From positions 26,564 to 42,801 of the forward strand of contig DAZU01000077.1 in NCBI GenBank assembly GCA_002507425.1: a stretch of 16,238 nt of DNA, read 5' to 3'. The position numbers and the translations under genes were made by a program. This document shows, piece after piece, positions 15,175 to 16,238 of this stretch. The notes below the pieces were generated by a model. It was not told the origin of the DNA. It searched no databases and saw only the letters and a list, made by a program, of their open reading frames with translations. Every line of letters starts with the position of its first letter. Position 1 is the stretch's first letter. The DNA is from Euryarchaeota archaeon UBA53. Its GTDB lineage: Archaea > Thermoplasmatota > Poseidoniia > Poseidoniales > Poseidoniaceae.

Positions 15175-15623
15175 TGAAATTCCTAACATCGGATGGTATC
15201 AAAGAAATCGAGGCATCTAGAGAGAGTTCAATTTTCAAATTCAATGAGAAATCAGTTGATATCCAGCAAGATATCTGGCTAGAAATGAACGGAAAAAGGC
15301 ACAAGGTTGTTGCAACAAAGGTTGGCGATTGCTGGTGGTTACATGTTCAGGGATATATCTTGAGATACGAGGTAGTAGAAGAGGGAGTGTCCAATTCTCA
15401 CGATAATAGTGGATTGACTGCACCTATGCCCGGGAAGATACTAGATGTGAATTTCTCAGCAGGTGATGCCGTCAAAAAGGGAGATGTTCTATTGGTAATG
15501 GAGGCCATGAAAATGGAACACAAGATTATTGCTGTGACTGATGGAATTGTAGAATCTGTAAATTACAATGTTGGAGATCAGGTTACTCAGGGTGCCGAGC
15601 TCCTTGTTATCGTGCAAAATTGA
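15174..15623 (+). CDS. Biotin carboxyl carrier protein (carrier half of a split alpha subunit)
   Basis: This 149-residue protein carries the biotin that shuttles carboxyl groups between biotin carboxylase and carboxyltransferase. The C-terminal half is a biotinyl domain: APMPGKILDVNFSAGDAVKKG (83-103) and then the biotinylation site VMEAMKMEH, with K113 as the acceptor lysine. VTDGIVESVNYNVGDQVTQG (121-140) completes the fold. Residues 1-75 are beta-rich (IWLEMNGKRHKVVATKV, WWLHVQGYILRYEV) and resemble the second part of the BT domain of MCC/PCC alpha subunits. The two proteins together (644 residues) equal the length of a one-chain LiuD-type subunit, so the cut falls within the BT domain. 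The ATG overlaps the upstream TAA by one base, indicating coupled translation. The biotin ligase needed to modify it is not in this window. Confidence 0.93.
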   Translation: MKFLTSDGIKEIEASRESSIFKFNEKSVDIQQDIWLEMNGKRHKVVATKVGDCWWLHVQGYILRYEVVEEGVSNSHDNSGLTAPMPGKILDVNFSAGDAVKKGDVLLVMEAMKMEHKIIAVTDGIVESVNYNVGDQVTQGAELLVIVQN

Positions 15624-15643
15624 TTATTGTTAAATTGCCAATG

Positions 15644-15651
15644 TAAATATA
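15644..15651 (+). promoter_or_regulatory. TATA box of the lipoprotein gene (leaderless promoter)
   Basis: TAAATATA (with ATATATT running on to 15653) is a good archaeal TATA box in a T/A-rich spacer after the biotin carrier gene. Its centre lies 26 bp before the ATG at 15674, which is the archaeal TATA-to-start-site distance, so transcription probably begins at or next to the start codon. No Shine-Dalgarno motif precedes the ATG, in keeping with a leaderless mRNA. Confidence 0.65.
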
Positions 15652-15655
15652 TTAG

Positions 15656-15671
15656 TTTCGGGCGCCCGAAA
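15656..15671. repeat. Perfect 16-bp palindrome TTTCGGGCGCCCGAAA (candidate operator)
   Basis: Each half (TTTCGGGC and GCCCGAAA) is the exact reverse complement of the other, with no spacer. It lies four bases after the TATA region and two bases before the lipoprotein ATG, so it covers about -18 to -3 of the predicted transcript. It is GC-rich in an AT-rich spacer. The position suggests a binding site for a dimeric repressor that would block RNA polymerase. A terminator for the preceding operon is less likely, because no U-tract follows. Confidence 0.6.
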
Positions 15672-15673
15672 AT

Positions 15674-16238
15674 ATGCAAAAAGTTCTGGCCCTACTCATG
15701 ACTACAATACTCCTACTCGCAGGATGCTTAGGCACTGACGAGGCAGAGGAAGAAGATATCGAACAAGAGGATGTTAATCAGGAAGAAATAGTTGATGTGA
15801 TAGGATGTAATAATGAGACATCTCTGACTTATGATATAAACGTCACAATTCCAGATGAGTCCACCTGCATATACGCAGATGTTCTGTTAACAGAGCTCGA
15901 TAGGATGGCTGTAATGATTGAAAATGGTCCAATTGAGGATTTTTCATGGGAGGATAATCCGGATACTATATTTTCATACAAAATGGAATTATTTGAGAAC
16001 AGTAACTACTTCTATGAAAGTACTTACATCTCTGCTAACAAATACTTCCAACACGAGGAATCTCGAGAACTCGATGAAAACGGAGTCTTGGCGAATGAAG
16101 AATCCTATTACATGATTATGCAGGGTAATGAAATAGAGTATTCAATCAATAATAGCACTCATGATTACACAATAAGAATGAAGCATGCTGATGATTACAT
16201 GACTGCTCTCGAAAGCATGTTATCCGAAGATGACGATA
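15674..16238 (+). CDS. Predicted secreted lipoprotein of unknown function (partial, C-terminus off the window)
   Basis: 188 codons are visible and the frame runs open off the right edge. It begins with a short lipoprotein signal peptide: MQK, a hydrophobic stretch (residues 4-17) and the lipobox LLAGC, making C18 the lipid-modified Cys. The mature protein starts with a very acidic linker (about 22-37, mostly Glu and Asp), then a soluble domain with two further Cys residues (C44 in IGCNNETS and C63 in STCIYAD), which could form a disulphide. The body is rich in acidic and aromatic residues (NSNYFYESTYISANKYF), and NxS/T sites such as NNETS and NNST suit an extracellular surface protein. I do not recognise a domain. 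It is likely anchored outside the cytoplasmic membrane. It has its own TATA box and a palindrome beside the start codon, separate from the carboxylase operon. Confidence 0.82.
   Translation, partial: MQKVLALLMTTILLLAGCLGTDEAEEEDIEQEDVNQEEIVDVIGCNNETSLTYDINVTIPDESTCIYADVLLTELDRMAVMIENGPIEDFSWEDNPDTIFSYKMELFENSNYFYESTYISANKYFQHEESRELDENGVLANEESYYMIMQGNEIEYSINNSTHDYTIRMKHADDYMTALESMLSEDDD

Noticed and set aside
15656..15671. The palindrome as a transcription terminator of the carboxylase operon
   Set aside because: No T-run follows it, archaeal termination relies on T-rich tracts, and it lies beyond the TATA box of the next gene.
1..16238. tRNA, rRNA, CRISPR, insertion sequence or prophage features
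   Set aside because: None seen by reading both strands: genes are tightly packed and no direct-repeat array, transposase or phage-type protein appears.

Overview
This window looks like chromosomal DNA from a mesophilic, respiring archaeon. The best guess is a marine Thermoplasmatota lineage such as Marine Group II (Candidatus Poseidoniales). Supporting this are an archaeal-type DUF63 membrane protein, a geranylgeranyl-reductase-family flavoprotein, a long archaeal-type FKBP with a C-terminal extension, GGTGA Shine-Dalgarno motifs, and an archaeal TATA box about 26 bp before a probably leaderless lipoprotein gene. UvrB and the leucine-degradation enzymes look bacterial in origin, which is common in these archaea. 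The taxonomic call is inference from gene content and composition, not from a marker phylogeny.

Layout. Positions 1-5451 form a minus-strand block. Read in the direction of transcription it is a UbiD-type decarboxylase (5451-3526), an abutting UbiA prenyltransferase (3525-2719), a MazG/DR2231-like NTP pyrophosphohydrolase (2695-2318), a short-chain dehydrogenase (2287-1562) and the first 516 codons of UvrB (1550 to beyond position 1). A 79-bp divergent intergenic region (5452-5530) separates it from a plus-strand block: geranylgeranyl-reductase-like flavoprotein, CcmF-type haem lyase, FKBP prolyl isomerase and DUF63 protein (5531-11155). Positions 11204-15623 hold a four-gene acyl-CoA carboxylase operon: carboxyltransferase, methylglutaconyl-CoA hydratase-like protein, biotin carboxylase and a separate biotin carrier protein. 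The window ends inside a lipoprotein gene with its own promoter (15674 onward).

How the genes fit together. UbiD and UbiA match the prenylation and decarboxylation steps of menaquinone synthesis. The divergent flavoprotein could saturate the quinone tail or the lipid chains, and CcmF assembles c-type cytochromes, so 2719-9077 reads as a respiratory-chain biogenesis neighbourhood. The carboxylase operon has the gene order of the bacterial liuBCD leucine-degradation genes, but the biotin-bearing alpha subunit is split in two within its middle (BT) domain region. Its product would be HMG-CoA, which is also the entry point to archaeal isoprenoid synthesis.

No RNA genes, insertion sequences, CRISPR arrays or phage genes are visible. 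No gene-free stretch exceeds about 80 bp. The most unusual signals are a roughly 42-residue insertion and a hairpin Tyr-to-His change in UvrB, the split carboxylase alpha subunit, and a perfect 16-bp palindrome wedged between the TATA box and start codon of the lipoprotein gene.
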